A stretch of 64,000 nucleotides of DNA from Arctopsyche grandis (lineage: Eukaryota; Arthropoda; Insecta; Trichoptera; Hydropsychidae). The stretch lies in contig NC_135367.1 in assembly GCF_051622035.1 (NCBI RefSeq), positions 14,870,501 to 14,934,500 of the forward strand, given 5' to 3'. The translations under genes and the position numbers were made by a program. Under the pieces are notes generated by a model. The model saw only the letters and a list, made by a program, of their open reading frames with translations. It did not search any database and was not told the DNA's origin. Of this stretch, positions 47,400 to 63,712 are shown piece by piece; within the stretch, counting starts at the first letter, position 1; every line of letters starts with the position of its first letter.

Positions 47400-48600
47400 A
47401 CGGAAATTTTGGGAAAATTGAAAAAAATGTATATCAATCAGATTTTCAAATCGACACACTTTTAGATACTCGTATTGAGTCAATGTCATTGATATATGCA
47501 ACATTTAAATGAATCAAAATGTTTTTATGTAGTGGCAGTACTGTAAATGTCAAGGTTTGTGTTTGAGTAGGATGCTTTACGTAAATAACCTAGTACAGGT
47601 ACAATTGCTTGTTCGAAATACGCGGTTTGCAAGTGGCAACTTCGACGATCTCGGAATTCGGAATCTCGGATATATTTATATGTAAAGAGTTTTCGGTAAA
47701 TATGAACAATAATAATGTCGGTGACAGTTTTGAGGTTACGATCCAAAATGGCCGCCACGGCAGTATTGCCCCCCCCCCCTCAACTCTAAGTCATAAATTT
47801 ACAAATGATATTTATGAGACTTGGCTTAGACAGCTTGAAATATGGCTACTTCCTTAGTTCAAAATGATAACGGTCAATGCATTCAAACATCACTCTCTTG
47901 TTTTCTTCTTGTGGAGTTCAGCGTCCTTTGTTTGTTCCCTTACCAATCTCTTTTCAACCCTAGATCTTCTCTCTAGTGTGATTTCTATGAACATCTAATT
48001 TTAAAATCGCCTGTTCGATTGCGTGATTCGTTGGGTGGCCGCGCTTCTCTAGCCGGTTGACTGCCCAGGCTTCAAACGCCGCTATTGCTCACACGCCCAG
48101 ACTTTCAAGAATTAATTTAAGGGCTAAAACACAATCATATATTTTTAAAATTATTTTTCCCATAACAAGAACTATTGCTACCATGTCAATTTATTCCAGA
48201 TCAAAATTCATTATTTTTTTTCAAAATTTTACTGCTGCCATCACTACAAACTAAATTTCGTTATCAACAAATAAATTGAAATCAACAATAAATAAAATAT
48301 CTTTTATTATAGCTGGCAATGAATTTCATGCCTCATTTATCAGTGGCTTGCGATATTATTGCATTAACTAAAAAATAAAATTTATTAATTTTTAGCTTAT
48401 GCATTTATATTGTCCTCACCATCACTTTCATCTTCAGATTCAAGTGTTATAATGTATATAGCGTCATCATCACCATATTCCATTTTTGGAAAATCACAAA
48501 TATTTTCTCCACCAAGAGCACAAAGCACAAATCGTAAAATAAAATATAGAATAACACAAATTTTTATTGTCTGCAAAATGTGGAAATATAAATAATTCGT
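47400..48600. other. Gene-free stretch
   Basis: No recognised gene or element. A C-homopolymer near 47768-47780 resembles those inside nearby MITEs. ATCAC/CATCATCAC clusters near 48420-48475 are simple sequence. Confidence 0.4.
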
Positions 48601-48604
48601 ATAG

Positions 48605-48960
48605 AACGGGTCTACCTCGAGGGACCGAAAGTGAAACGCCCGAAAACGCAAACATCGGAAGGCAAAGATCGAAAATTGAAAGATCTTTAGTCGAAAGATA
48701 AATACATCCTCACTTAATTTGCGCGAGCAGGGTACAATAGAAACAAGAGGAACAGGCTTTTCCTCTCGTATCTGCGCGCGCACATTAAACAAGGCCGTAT
48801 GACAAAAAGAGAGATAATTGCACCACATGCCACTCATATATATTATATATACATAGTACCGTTTACCATGCACTCTTTTTTTTTGATCTTTCGATTTTCG
48901 ATCTTTGCTTTGCAATATTTGCGTTTTCGGGCGTTTCGCTTTCGGTTCCGTGAGGGTAAA
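48605..48960. mobile_element. Foldback element (about 75-100-bp arms) carrying a nested hAT MITE
   Basis: The left arm at 48607-48703 (GGACCGAAAGTGAAACGCCC, then CAAAGATCGAAAATTGAAAG) is mirrored by the right arm ending near 48957 (CTTTCGATTTT-like, GGGCGTTTCGCTTTCGGTTCC). Between them, 48706-48840 is a left-truncated copy of the hAT MITE seen complete at 2873-3048. The arms match 3050-3190. No coding sense. Confidence 0.75.
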
Positions 48961-48966
48961 CGGACC

Positions 48967-49150
48967 ACTAGTTATATGTAAACCAGTCACAGGACAACCA
49001 ATCGATCTAGATCGGTCACACGTGATCACCCGTCACACTAAAACTAGTCACGAGAAAACTGGTCACACCCTAAAACCGGTCACGAGAAAACTGGTTGACC
49101 GATTTTAGGGTGTGACCGGTTGTTCCGTGACCAGTTCCCATTTGACTAGT
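48967..49150. mobile_element. Small TIR element with GGTCAC-type repeats
   Basis: Starts ACTAGTTATATGTAAACCAG and ends with the mirrored CTGGGAACCATT-like terminus closing in GACTAGT, about 33 bp of imperfect inverted repeat. Inside, units such as GGTCACGAGAAAACTGGT recur directly and inverted. It abuts the previous foldback. Confidence 0.6.
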
Positions 49151-49312
49151 AATCACCGAGCCCCCGTGAGGTAGACCCGTATGTAATAGGCACTAAATGT
49201 GCATATACGCTACATGCAAGCTTCCTACCTAATATGATTTCTAATTTGTTACAAATCATCGAATTGAAATCAATAGATTATAGGAAGGTGTGGAGAAAAC
49301 GACGATTGGAAT

Positions 49313-50440
49313 GGGGACGCGACAATTGGTGCAAGGACAAAATGTTCAACGACAAAATGTACCCGAAAATTAGTGCACTGACAAAATGTACCCGCGACAA
49401 AATGTACCCGCGACAAAATGTACCCGCGACAAAATGTACCCGCGACAAAATGTACCCGCGACAAAATGTTCAAAAATCCTAAATTATCCTATTTTAATGG
49501 CAAAAGTAACTTTTTATTGTATTATATTTATCGATGTATATGGTACTTTTTATCGTATAGATCGCGGATGTTATTAAATTATTATAAATTAAAGGTGTTC
49601 TCAACCGTACCAACATATACTTATTTAAATTGAACAATTACATTTTAAGCGAATGTCATTGTGACTCATTGAATATCATTTTAAGATGTCATTGAATTAG
49701 TATAAATGACAGGGGTTCTCAACCGTATCCAATATTTACGTATTAAAATTGAAAAAAAAAACTTTCCGAGCGTATGAACTCCAGATTACATTGCATTAGT
49801 TTATATGGCAGGGCTTCTCAACCGTCTCCAAAATTTTCTTTATTTCAAATGAATAATTTACTTTTTATCGTACACATCGCGGGCGTTATTAAATTAGTAT
49901 AAATGACAGGGGTTCTCAACCGTATCCAATATTTACGTATTTAAATTGAAAAAAAAAAACTTTCCGAGCGTATGAACTGCAGATTAATTAAAAAATTAAG
50001 TAATAAATTTAAAAATGATTTTAAAAATACATGTCAAATGATGATCTTTTTTCTTTATCTATTTTGTATGCTCATATTATGTTTAAATGATTTTTGTTTT
50101 GTTTTCAACTGAATACAACTTATTTCATATGAAGAAAAGATTTGTAATTTTGGCTTTTATTTATTTATTTTCATTATAAGATTTTATATTACGGTTGAGA
50201 AGCCCTGCCATATAAACTAATGCAATGTAATCTGCAGTTCATATGCTCGGAAAGTTTTTTTTTCAATTTAAATACGTAAATATTGGATACGGTTGAACAT
50301 TTTGAACATTTTTGAACATTTTGTCGCTTAAACATTTTGTCGCGGGTACATTTTGTCGCGGGTACATTTTGTCAGTGCACTAATTTTCGGGTACATTTTG
50401 TCGTTGAATATTTTGTCCTTGCACCAATTGTCGTGTAACC
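49313..50440. mobile_element. Foldback element with tandem-repeat ends and a 23-bp flanking duplication
   Basis: The two ends are inverted for about 110-130 bases. Outermost are GGGGACGCGACAATTGGTGC (left) and GGTTACACGACAATTGGTGC (right, read inward). Both then carry CAAGGACAAAAT, TTAGTGCACTGACAAAATG and tandem 16-bp units ACAAAATGTACCCGCG: five at 49386-49470 and two to three at 50335-50370. A perfect 23-bp direct repeat (49290-49312 and 50441-50463) abuts the element exactly on both sides. The interior (49583-50295) is itself a patchwork of four diverged repeats starting AGGGGTTCTCAACCGT-like, one of them inverted. No transposase is encoded. Confidence 0.75.
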
Positions 50441-50463
50441 GTGGAGAAAACGACGATTGGAAT

Positions 50464-50901
50464 ATGGAGCGGCGAACGGGCGAGGTGGCGAAAAGCGAGC
50501 GGCGGTCGCCGTTCGGTGCGCGAGTCGGAGGCAACGGGTGTGGGAGCGGGTGCGGGTGCGGGTTCGGGCACGGCTACGGCTACAGCTAGGAGCCGAGCGG
50601 CGGGTGACGTCACGGTCGGCGGCCATTTGCGCGTTCGTGTTCGTGTTCGTGTCGGCGGACTGTCGCGGCCCGATCGTCGGTTGTCGATCGTCGCGGGTCG
50701 GAGTGCTCGAGCGCCGCAGTGGCGGGCGTCCCTCGGAGAGCGGACAGCGGATTGCGGATTGCGGATTGCGGATTGCGGGGAGCGCTGAGCGGTGAGCGGT
50801 GAGCGGTGAGCGGTGAGCGTGGAGCGTGAGGCGTGTGAGCGTCCGAACCGTCGCCGAGCGCTCGCACTCGCACTCGCACTCGCACTCGCACGGCCGCCGA
50901 C
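50464..50901 (+). promoter_or_regulatory. PP2A promoter and 5' UTR, GC-rich with tandem simple repeats
   Basis: A GC- and CpG-rich stretch ending at the PP2A start codon. It contains short tandem arrays: GGTGCG units near 50540-50560, GGATTGC units near 50750-50775, GGTGAGC units near 50788-50817, and GCACTC units near 50862-50890. No TATA box is evident, fitting a broad housekeeping promoter. The transcription start cannot be placed. The foldback element ends only about 460 bases upstream of the start codon. Confidence 0.6.
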
Positions 50902-54771
<3,870 letters not shown>

Positions 54772-57700
54772 GCAACGCCTTTTTTCTCTATCACAGTCCT
54801 CTCCGGTACACACCCCGCCCAAAAACAGTGTTGTTGCACGTGGAGATGTTGTGCCCAGATTTTAGTGTTTTGTCATGTGTTGCCATCCAACGGGTGTTTG
54901 TATACAAAATATTTATGAAAAAGCAAAATGTTAAAACCGTATGCTGTGGACGTATTTTGCCTGCGCCGATAGTGCAATCTTCAATTTCTATGTTTTTATC
55001 TTTTTTTTTTGTTTTGTTGTAAGTGTATGTAATAGTTGCCAATTACTCCATCATGTTCTGGACGTTTTATAAAACATGTTGAGGAGAGCGTTGTGCTCTC
55101 GTTATATGCTTTTTACTATAAATTCTTCATTATGAATACAATCTTCCTTGTAGATTGTCATTTTTTTTAAATACATGTTTAGAAACTTGTCACTGATTAC
55201 TTGTTCGTAAGTTTTTTGAAACGCGAGTGACACCCTTTTTTTTAATCTTGTCTAAAAAAATAATGATAATGTGCATACTTCACACAGCATTTAAACTTAT
55301 TCACTTTGAAATAACACAGCATATTTGATTTTAATATGCCAACATTAGTATAATGTGATTTCATATTGTATATATGCTTCAAATATGAAATATTTCATTT
55401 GTATTAGGAATAGTTATAATTTGACAGTAGTTGTCAAGAAATATGAATGAAAGGTAATTAAAAAAGTGTGAAATATATTTAAAATAATCATCATTTATTT
55501 TGCAAACATCTTTGACTCACACGGACTGAAATTTACTGGGTTTTCTCGCTTTTTATGTCAGATATAAAAGAACGATCCTCAAATGAAGTTTGAAGCTCTC
55601 TTAGCCACCTTAAAACTAAATAATAAAAAAACTCTGGAATGGTACGGTTTACATGTGATTTAATAATTGTAAATCTGAACTATATAACCAAAATAAAACT
55701 AAATCACAAATACTTATATTGTTTCTCATTTAATTTTGTTCTTTGATCGAGAAGAGCATTTAATCGTGTAATTATTTCAATTGAATGGTACAAGTAAACG
55801 AAAGTAGCTTTGGATTATATATTTATAAGTAATAGAAAAAAATAAAAAAATCCCAATTAAGACGGTGTAACAACTTATGAAAAGCCGGTTTTAGCTGAGG
55901 TTTAACATTTCGGTTTTTTTTTCTTTTTCTTATAATTTTTGATTTATTGCCTTTTTCACAGTTTAAAGTAAGTTTTTACCTACATTATTATAGAAAATAA
56001 TTGCAGAAGCATTTTAACGTTTTTTTAATGTTGTGTTTTTGATCTAACACTGCACTTTTTTATTATATGGTGATTGTGTAACCCCACTGGATTCACAGTT
56101 TTAGAAACATTCTCGAGAAAAGTGCAGCTGATGTGCGCGCATCTAGCGACCAATTTATGTTCAGTGTACTTTTTAATATTATTACTAGTTTAATTTAATT
56201 TTAGCACAATCAGTTCAGTTCATTGTTTTGCGACATGTTTTGTGTTCTTGCTTATTCAAACATTATTCATAAATAATCAATGGGCATTACGCGTGTCTAC
56301 AAGAGAAAGCATTATTTTTTATATTAAACTAGTATTTATATGTAAAATTTTACTTTATTTGTCACTAGTGTTTTTTTTGATTTTATAAATTATCATTTAC
56401 TGTTCTCTGATGATTATCACTATTTAAAATTAATAAATTTTACCGATACATGTCTTTTGCCAAATTTGACATGTTTGATACGTTTGTACCAAATTACATG
56501 GTTTCAAATTATTTTTATGTATAAGTGTATTGTTTGGTATATATATATATATACATATATATGAGAACTCCGTTGGTAAAGTCATAGATTCATTCAATGT
56601 TAGATAAAATAATTAGTTATATGATTAAATGAAAAACAACATACATATTTATAATTAATAAATTCAACAAGAACACTCATGTGTATTTTAAAATTCATTT
56701 TTACCTTTTGATACATGTGGCGCTTTTTAATGTTGACGGAAGAGTTTAACCAACAGTATTTATAATTTTCTCTTAGGTTTTATATCGAATTAAAGTATTA
56801 TACTTTTTGCGTAGTGAATACTAAAGCAAAGAGTAGAGAAAAATAAAAATTATCATTAGAAAATAAAGATACAAATGCATTGTTTCGATCAAAGTGATTT
56901 TTCTATTCAACATGTTGTTTTTGGGGAGAATTAAACGGTATTAACGTTTATAATGAAACAATAAAAATATATATAAAAATAATATTTATACCAATAAAAG
57001 GAAGAAAAAAAATAATACAAAATATAATAAAAAGTCGTCGATGATATCTTTGTATTGTTGAACGAATACACTTTCTGTTGCATTTCGTAGTATTATTTGA
57101 ATGTGTTAATATACTGGTTTTTTTGCTTTCAGAAAATTTAAATTTTTTGATATATATTATTAAGTACATACTGGCAAAATGTTAATAGTTAAACAATAAA
57201 GCTATATACACATAAAGACTTCAACTTGTTTACTATAAACACTTTAATGTTTAATATTCCTACATTAAACATACTTTGAATAAATAAACGTTCACAAGAG
57301 TATAATAAATATACAACCATTAAGGCAACATTACATACATATTGAAATATATGTGCTGGTCAAAATTATAATATCGTCAAAAAAACCTAACCTAAAAAAA
57401 TAAAATATCAATACAATACTTTTTATCAAACCATACAAAATTGACTAACTACTAACTTTCTCCATAAAAATAGTACTTAATCATAACAATAATTGAACCG
57501 ACTGGTAAACTGGTTGAGATTCAACGTATGTACTTCAATGTTCAAGGCATTCCTTCAATCATTGTTTCATGGGAATATTTATTTATATTTAATGGCTTTG
57601 AAAGTATTTAATCACTTCGAAACCTTAACAGAAGACTTTTGAAATGTTTTCGAACGTCTTACCAACTTTTTAGTAAGAATTAATACCTTTCGGTATTATG

Positions 57701-57960
57701 TATTAGATTCACCATTGCACCATAAAAAGACAAACGTAGGAACAACCTGCCGTTCTATTCAAGAGTAAGGCGATGTTGAAAATACTTATTTTAAAGAATA
57801 GCCAATTATTTAACTCGCTACTAATGGGGCCTCACATTGTCTAACATAACCACATCGGAAATGTTCTATAATGTCATGGAGTTTTCGTAAGACACCAACT
57901 ATTCAGAGTTGAATTTTTTTATACTTAAGAGCTGGTGTGAAAATTTTCTATATTTATAAT
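54772..57960. other. PP2A 3' UTR and gene-free intergenic DNA
   Basis: The first part is probably the PP2A 3' UTR. AATAAA-like signals occur at several places (for example near 55693), and none can be selected. The rest is AT-rich without a recognisable gene, RNA or repeat. The carrier gene begins on the other strand at 58023, so the two genes converge. Confidence 0.5.
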
Positions 57961-58022
57961 AAAGCTATTTTCATAGGTTTCATAGATGTGAATACGTTGT
58001 GCGTCCAGTTTCGAAGGCGAGA

Positions 58023-61000
58023 TTAAATTTTCATTCCAGTGTCCAGGTTGAGCGTCTGCTTCATCAGCTCGTATGTGGAGAATGAAACGGCAACCATTGG
58101 AATGGCTCTCAAATAGTTAATGCTCATACCTCGGTATAATCCTTTAACAACACCATCTTCCTTGTATATCAGAGTCAGTGTTTGAACCATACCCATACTG
58201 AAAATACATAAAATGGTTAAGGTAAAGACGATATATGGATGAGTTGCAATTTAATTTAAAAAGCACTTTAACCACATAATATTAAAATTTTTAACTCTAG
58301 TGACATTAATATACATATGTATGAGGTCAATGGTGAGCTGTGTTAGCGCTTGTAAGATTTATAAATAAACATTAAATACACCAGATATTACCAACCTTCT
58401 GCATTTGGATGAATATGTAGAGAAGATCATACATGTAAGAAGAAAAAACACATTGAAAATTTTATAAACCCATCACCAGAGAGAGAAGAAAATTGCTTTA
58501 AAACGTAATATTCAGTTATTGTCAGAATTCACCGTGAAGTAAAGTTAATTGGTGCATTTCAAAGAAATTAATAAATGTAAATGCTCCCTTAAAGGTATTT
58601 GAAGTCGAGTTGGATAATTGTTCCATTGAATTTTTTTATAGCATTACTAAGTGCTTAAAATAATCACAGAATTCAAAGAAAAATATATAATAATATTCAC
58701 AATTAGACCTGTAAATAAATGATTCGTGCACAATACTTGGAACCATTCATACCCAAATCAATATATTAAACACCTGCAAAGCAAAGAGATAAGAAAGCAG
58801 GGCTTCGATACCCAGTGGTAAACTTTAAATTAGGATCAGGTAACCAAATACTAGAAGCAAAACCTTTACCTATTCAATTCAGCTTAAATAAAAAACATAC
58901 CCAAACTTTTCCGTAAGAGGATTCATCAGCGCCAATTGCATCCGTCTCCGAGTTACATCCAACGGATACGATACAGATTGAGCTACGGCTCCTGCAAATC
59001 CTCCACACAGCAGTTTAGCCGGTATCGACAAAACTAAACCACCTAAAACCGCAAAGAGTCGTTCAAATCCGCCAACAACATAAAACCATAATAGCATACG
59101 GGGAAATTAAATATTACCAGAGTTTCTGTCGAGTTTACCACACGCATATTGTGGTATATATTTCATAAACATATACTTGAGCATTTCAAAGCAGTAGAAA
59201 GAAAGGCCAGCATAAGGCACCATACCCATTAAAGTCGGTACAAAGCCTCGATACAAAGCTCGTACGCCGCCTTCCTGAATTGACGAATTTTAGATTAATA
59301 TTTAAGATATAAATTTATGTTAATTTTGATAGTAGGAAATCAGACCGTTTTGAATATTGTTACGGCTGCATTGGCGATGCCCGTATATCGAGTATCACCG
59401 ACTACTTGGAAAGCTAGACGTGCTCGGATCGTGTCCAATGGATAGGTAAGAGCTACAGCCGTCACACCAGCTCCAGCACCAGCTATGAATTTGTCTGTGT
59501 GTCTTGGTAATCCTAGTCGCAACAGATACTGAAAAATATAATGTATTTTATAAATTTGCAAATGGAGATACAAAAGCGAGGTTTCGAATTGTGAGTCAAA
59601 TTTAATACTAAATAGTTTTATTCAGTTGCTTTTAGGAATTACAGAATTTTCAACTTGAGCTGATTTGAGTACTTGTAAACCCTCTTTCTATTAAAATTTG
59701 TATAAAGATAAGATACGATCAATACCTAGAATTTTTGTTTCAGGTAAAAATTCAAAGAAAATCCACAGAAAAAAAGATGATTAAGATTGTCTTCAGGTAG
59801 ATGCTATTTATTTTAAGATCATTTTTTTAAATAAACGGTCAAGTTTCAAGACATTTTGAGATTGGTGATTAGACAACTGAGCAGAGAATAAGAGAACACG
59901 CGACTATTGAACGCAAGACAACTAAACACAGCGACAAGCGCACACAGTGACAAGTTTATGTATAGACTACTATAGACTAACCCGTAAAAAATTAGAAATA
60001 GTATTGTAGGAATATAGCACGACTTGTGCTATTACGAATCAAAACCAGTGATCTCATCATCGATCGATCCCCTTAGACTATTCCAGAAGAAAGAGTTCAT
60101 CGCTCGATCGTAAAACAAACGAAACCCAACAGTGTCGTCATCAGGATACCATAACATGTGTCTTAAAAAGACATTTACTCGTGGCACACGACCGCATTCT
60201 TAAATGAGCGACGTCCTGGCGCTGACGCCACAGCTATAAAGCACGCGCCTCGATAATAGGTCAACACGTGTCCTGGAAACGAAGACAAAGCATCTGCACG
60301 CGGCACGCTTCAAGCCAGAACGTATATAAAGCGACGCACCAGCTCCCAACACCAGAGTGAACATCTGGAGTTCAACCAGCTCACTTCTCCGAAGCTCAAC
60401 CTCTTCGTACATACAATGACCATTGTAACAATTGAACAAAAATAAACGATCCTCTTTCAAACTCAATTGAGTTTCCATAGGCCGGGAAACGGTCGAAACC
60501 TTTAACCCGTCCTATAGTATGTAAATTATAAAATACTTATGTTCTTTTGCCATGGAAGCGTTTCTAGTTGCCTCTATACGTATATTAAAATAAAAAAAAT
60601 GAAAAAAAACACATGATTTTTCTCTTTGGAAACAAATTGAATTGATAATTGAAGTAAAACCAGACTGCAAGTGTAGTTTATGTATATAATATTCGTTTAG
60701 AAGTGCGATTGATTTAAAAATAAATGCACCTTTTCCAGGTATTCAAAGTCAAAGCATACATGCAAGGTTTCCATCGACCGATCAAATCGCGTCCTTGGGC
60801 TAAGTGTGATTGTGGACACTTTTTGCTCTGTTCAAATAAAGAGATTCCGGTCTCTTGTTCTTAATTAGTATTCAAAACCGAAATTGTAAAGAACAAGTTT
60901 TATAGTATACATAAAATACTATGTACAACGCGTGCCGTCGAAACGCGGATGTTAAAAACGAAGCCTACATGATCACACGGCGAAGAATGTCACTTTTACC

Positions 61001-62678
61001 GGTGATTGCGAGTGAAAATTGAGCGAGCGGGTCGAAAATTATTGCGAAAATTGCGAAAGTGAGGAAGGATTCCGACAAGAGACATTGCGGAGTCATCTTT
61101 AATGTCAAAGATCTTTTTGTTCGGTGGAAGAACGTGTCGCTGTATTACGCAACGTGAGAAGCTGAAACAGGTAATTTTACCCAATATAGCTATTTGGTAA
61201 TAACTAACATATACACAGTTTACAATTTTATAGCGTAGAATAACGATATATGACATTACGACTCACTTTGGATTCGTAAATATGCTTATAAAAGCGTTAC
61301 TCAGAGACTTCTAAAGAGAAGAAGCATTATTTTATGATTTTTTGATTTCAGTATAAATTTGTAATAAGTATGCATAATTTACCGAATTATGAAATTGAAT
61401 GACAAAAAAAAAAAAAAAAATTCAACGTCGAACACATAATTCAATTTTAAAAATTAAGTAGATAATTATGATGAAATTTCAAATGAAGAAAATCATATTT
61501 TAAATACCACATTAACACGCCAATAATGAAATTTAGCCACACATTTTTAGGTTGAGTGATCAATTAAATTGAATAAACGCAACTGTATTATTGAGTAAGC
61601 CAACTTTGATCAGAAAAATTGGTAAAAAAATCGTTTTAAGACCAAATCCGGTTTTTCAATACGAAAAACTGATAAATTGATAACGTGGGTGAGAAGTATG
61701 ACAAGGATAGTAGATAGAGTGTAGTGGTTGAAATGGATATGGGCGAGCCGCGTGGCTAAAAGAATGGACGAAAGGTGGACAAAAGAAGTGTTAGAATGGT
61801 ACCCGAGAGATTGCAAAATGGTAAAAGAAAGACCGCATGGAAGAAGTGTGGAGTGAGATGGATGAGAGTTGCCCAAAGTGAGACGAGCGGAAGCGTGTTG
61901 GAGAGGCTTTCATCCTCTGCCAGGAAGTGGATGGTGAATGGCTGTAGATGATGATGATATTATATTGCAAAATTTGACGCTTAATTTACTCGGTTTTTCT
62001 TTGCGAAAATATTCTTAAATAAGCGTATTTAAAGAATAAGCTTATAAGCTAAAATCTGCTCTAGTCATGAATTGGTGTGTGATTTTAAATTAAAGCACGT
62101 CATTAGATTTATCATCATTGAAACTTAAGATAAAAACTTTGAATTCAAGGGCGCAATTAAAATGATACTTAGTATACGTATATGTATAAATACAGTATGT
62201 AATAAGTTATTACTGATAACAGTGAACTCTAGCATTTACTTATAAAATTTAATTAAGTTTTTCGTCTGTGGGATTTGAAACACGATCATCTTATGTCTAC
62301 CATTGAGTTGTGGCTCAAAATTTGCAAAATAAAATTTAATAGCTAATACATTTAACGAAAATACTTATTTACATATATACATATATTCCGTATATATTTA
62401 CATATATACGGAAACTATTATAGATCTTATAGAAAAGTGGAATAAAATTACCTTTTTATAAATTTCGAACGAAGTAAATTGAGTTGCAGCGTAAGGGAAT
62501 ATTCGGACCATTTGAGCTCCATTTCCCTTATAGAGAGCTAATATGGATTCGTCTTTGACTATGGCTGCGAGTCCTTGGGGGACTCTCATAGACTTGTAAC
62601 GAGGCTGGTGAGCTTGGAGGAGGATCTTCAGCCTGTCGAGAGGAGCTACAGTAGTCTTGGAGCACATCCCAGCGACGC
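58023..62678 (-). CDS. Mitochondrial carrier, SLC25A16 type (first exon missing)
   Basis: Six exons (minus strand): 62452-62678, 59346-59528, 59118-59274, 58901-59042 and 58023-58197 carry the frame, with GT-AG borders and matching phase (five visible coding exons). They give about 295 residues from [18 protein letters not shown] to LDTGMKI. The three carrier repeats show PLDRLK, PLDTIR and PLDVTR (Px[D/E]xx[K/R] motifs). The best fit is the SLC25A16 group (Leu5-type carriers linked to coenzyme A movement across the inner mitochondrial membrane) rather than SLC25A42. The N-terminus and start codon lie upstream of 62678 and were not found before 64000. The first intron visible here (59529-62451) contains a solo LTR and other insertions. 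Confidence 0.93.
60005..60516 (-). mobile_element. Solo LTR (512 bp) in carrier intron
   Basis: Starts TGTAGGAATA and ends GTCCTATA, near-inverted termini one change from TG...CA, and is flanked by a 4-bp duplication GTAT (60001-60004 and 60517-60520). Inside on the plus strand are a TATA box (CGTATATAAAGCG at 60321) and a poly(A) signal (AATAAA at 60441), in LTR order. No internal retroelement genes adjoin, so recombination probably left a solo LTR. The LTR is read on the plus strand, opposite to the host gene. Confidence 0.75.
61740..61960 (+). mobile_element. RTE-like non-LTR retrotransposon 3' fragment, copy 2
   Basis: The plus strand reads [20 protein letters not shown], then [15 protein letters not shown], then a stop. 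It is the same C-terminal tail as 1368-1800 but lacks the middle KWEDEIRK block. A short GAT-type tail (GATGATGATG near 61948) follows, as in RTE elements. It is a dead fragment. Confidence 0.75.
62272..62325 (-). repeat. tRNA-derived SINE head, minus strand
   Basis: On the minus strand, CAACTCAATGGTAGACA is an A-box-like start and GTGTTTCAAATCC is a B box, about 25 bases apart. No paired acceptor stem is visible. Confidence 0.5.
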
Positions 62679-62689
62679 CTGTAAGCATA

Positions 62690-63420
62690 TACCCGGAAAA
62701 AAGGTAAACAAATTACGCAAAATTAGTCTTGGCGACAAGCCACAGAACGTACCGTTAAAAAGTTAAAAGAATCGACATGAAGTATTTTTAAAGTTTAAAA
62801 TGTAGTACGATATACGCATGTCGAGTTGTTTTATTGACATCGAAATTCATGAGACATCGTACGATATTTATCACGGAAAAGCAAGAGTTATTTATCAGCT
62901 GGGAATATATGTACAAAGATAAAGCAGAAAGAAAGCAATCGTGAACAAATATTTTTTCAGTAAATTTGATCAGGAAAAAAAACATCTGTTTAACTGTTGG
63001 TGTGTGTGTAAAAGTGCACTAATGCCCTGAATAATGAAATAGAAACAAGGACACTTCGGTTATTTTCGTATTATAATACATAGTAAGACTAAAAATTAAA
63101 GAAAATCAACACAATTCAGACGAATGTGAAAGATCTTATTACTTTTTTTTCTGGATTTTAAACAATTTTGTTATTATTATGCAGCAAAAAAATTACATTA
63201 AAACACGTGACAAGGTAACATGTAGGAGTTGATTTACGAATACGAAATAATGAACGCGTTTCGCGTATTGGGAAGCCCTGTCAATAAATAATGCCTTAAA
63301 TTATCACCCCTGCCACGTGTCCCGTCCGATTAGATCGAAAAGATTCTAAACTGTTTGAGTTTGCGTTAATCCTTGATTTCCTGGTAGATAAACCCAGCTC
63401 AAATTATATAATCTATTAGT
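62690..63420. other. Gene-free stretch at the carrier's 5' side
   Basis: Searched on the minus strand for the missing first carrier exon (expected to end in a donor after a Phe-x-Ala-Gly-like motif). None is visible. Confidence 0.45.
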
Positions 63421-63422
63421 GA

Positions 63423-63712
63423 AATATATGGGAGATAATGAGAGTCTATAATGCAAATTTTAAAAGATATAATGTGAAAAAGATAAAGTTATAGGCGTTT
63501 AAACAATTAAAATCTGACAAAACGAGTGGGTGGCGGTAAGTCAAACATATAAGGTTTCTCGCCACTTCAACTTCAACGTCTACAAAATTTTTGCATCCTT
63601 ACATGTCTTTATTACGATTATTTTTCACCATCGACCTATCAGAAGCGATTTAAATTTCTATCAGTGACCAAACCGCGCAAAATGGCAAAGTTTCAAACCA
63701 ATCGGAAGAATG
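63423..63712 (-). repeat. Dispersed repeat family D, copy 2
   Basis: The reverse complement of the repeat at 53877-54170, with GATAAAGTTATAGGCGTTTA, CGAGTGGGTGGCG and ACCGCGCAAAATGGCAAAGT in matching order. Divergence is modest, so the two copies are probably fairly recent. Confidence 0.8.

Noticed and set aside
48397-49029. 210-codon minus-strand frame
   Set aside because: It runs through the foldback element and its MITE, so it is repeat-derived with no protein motif.
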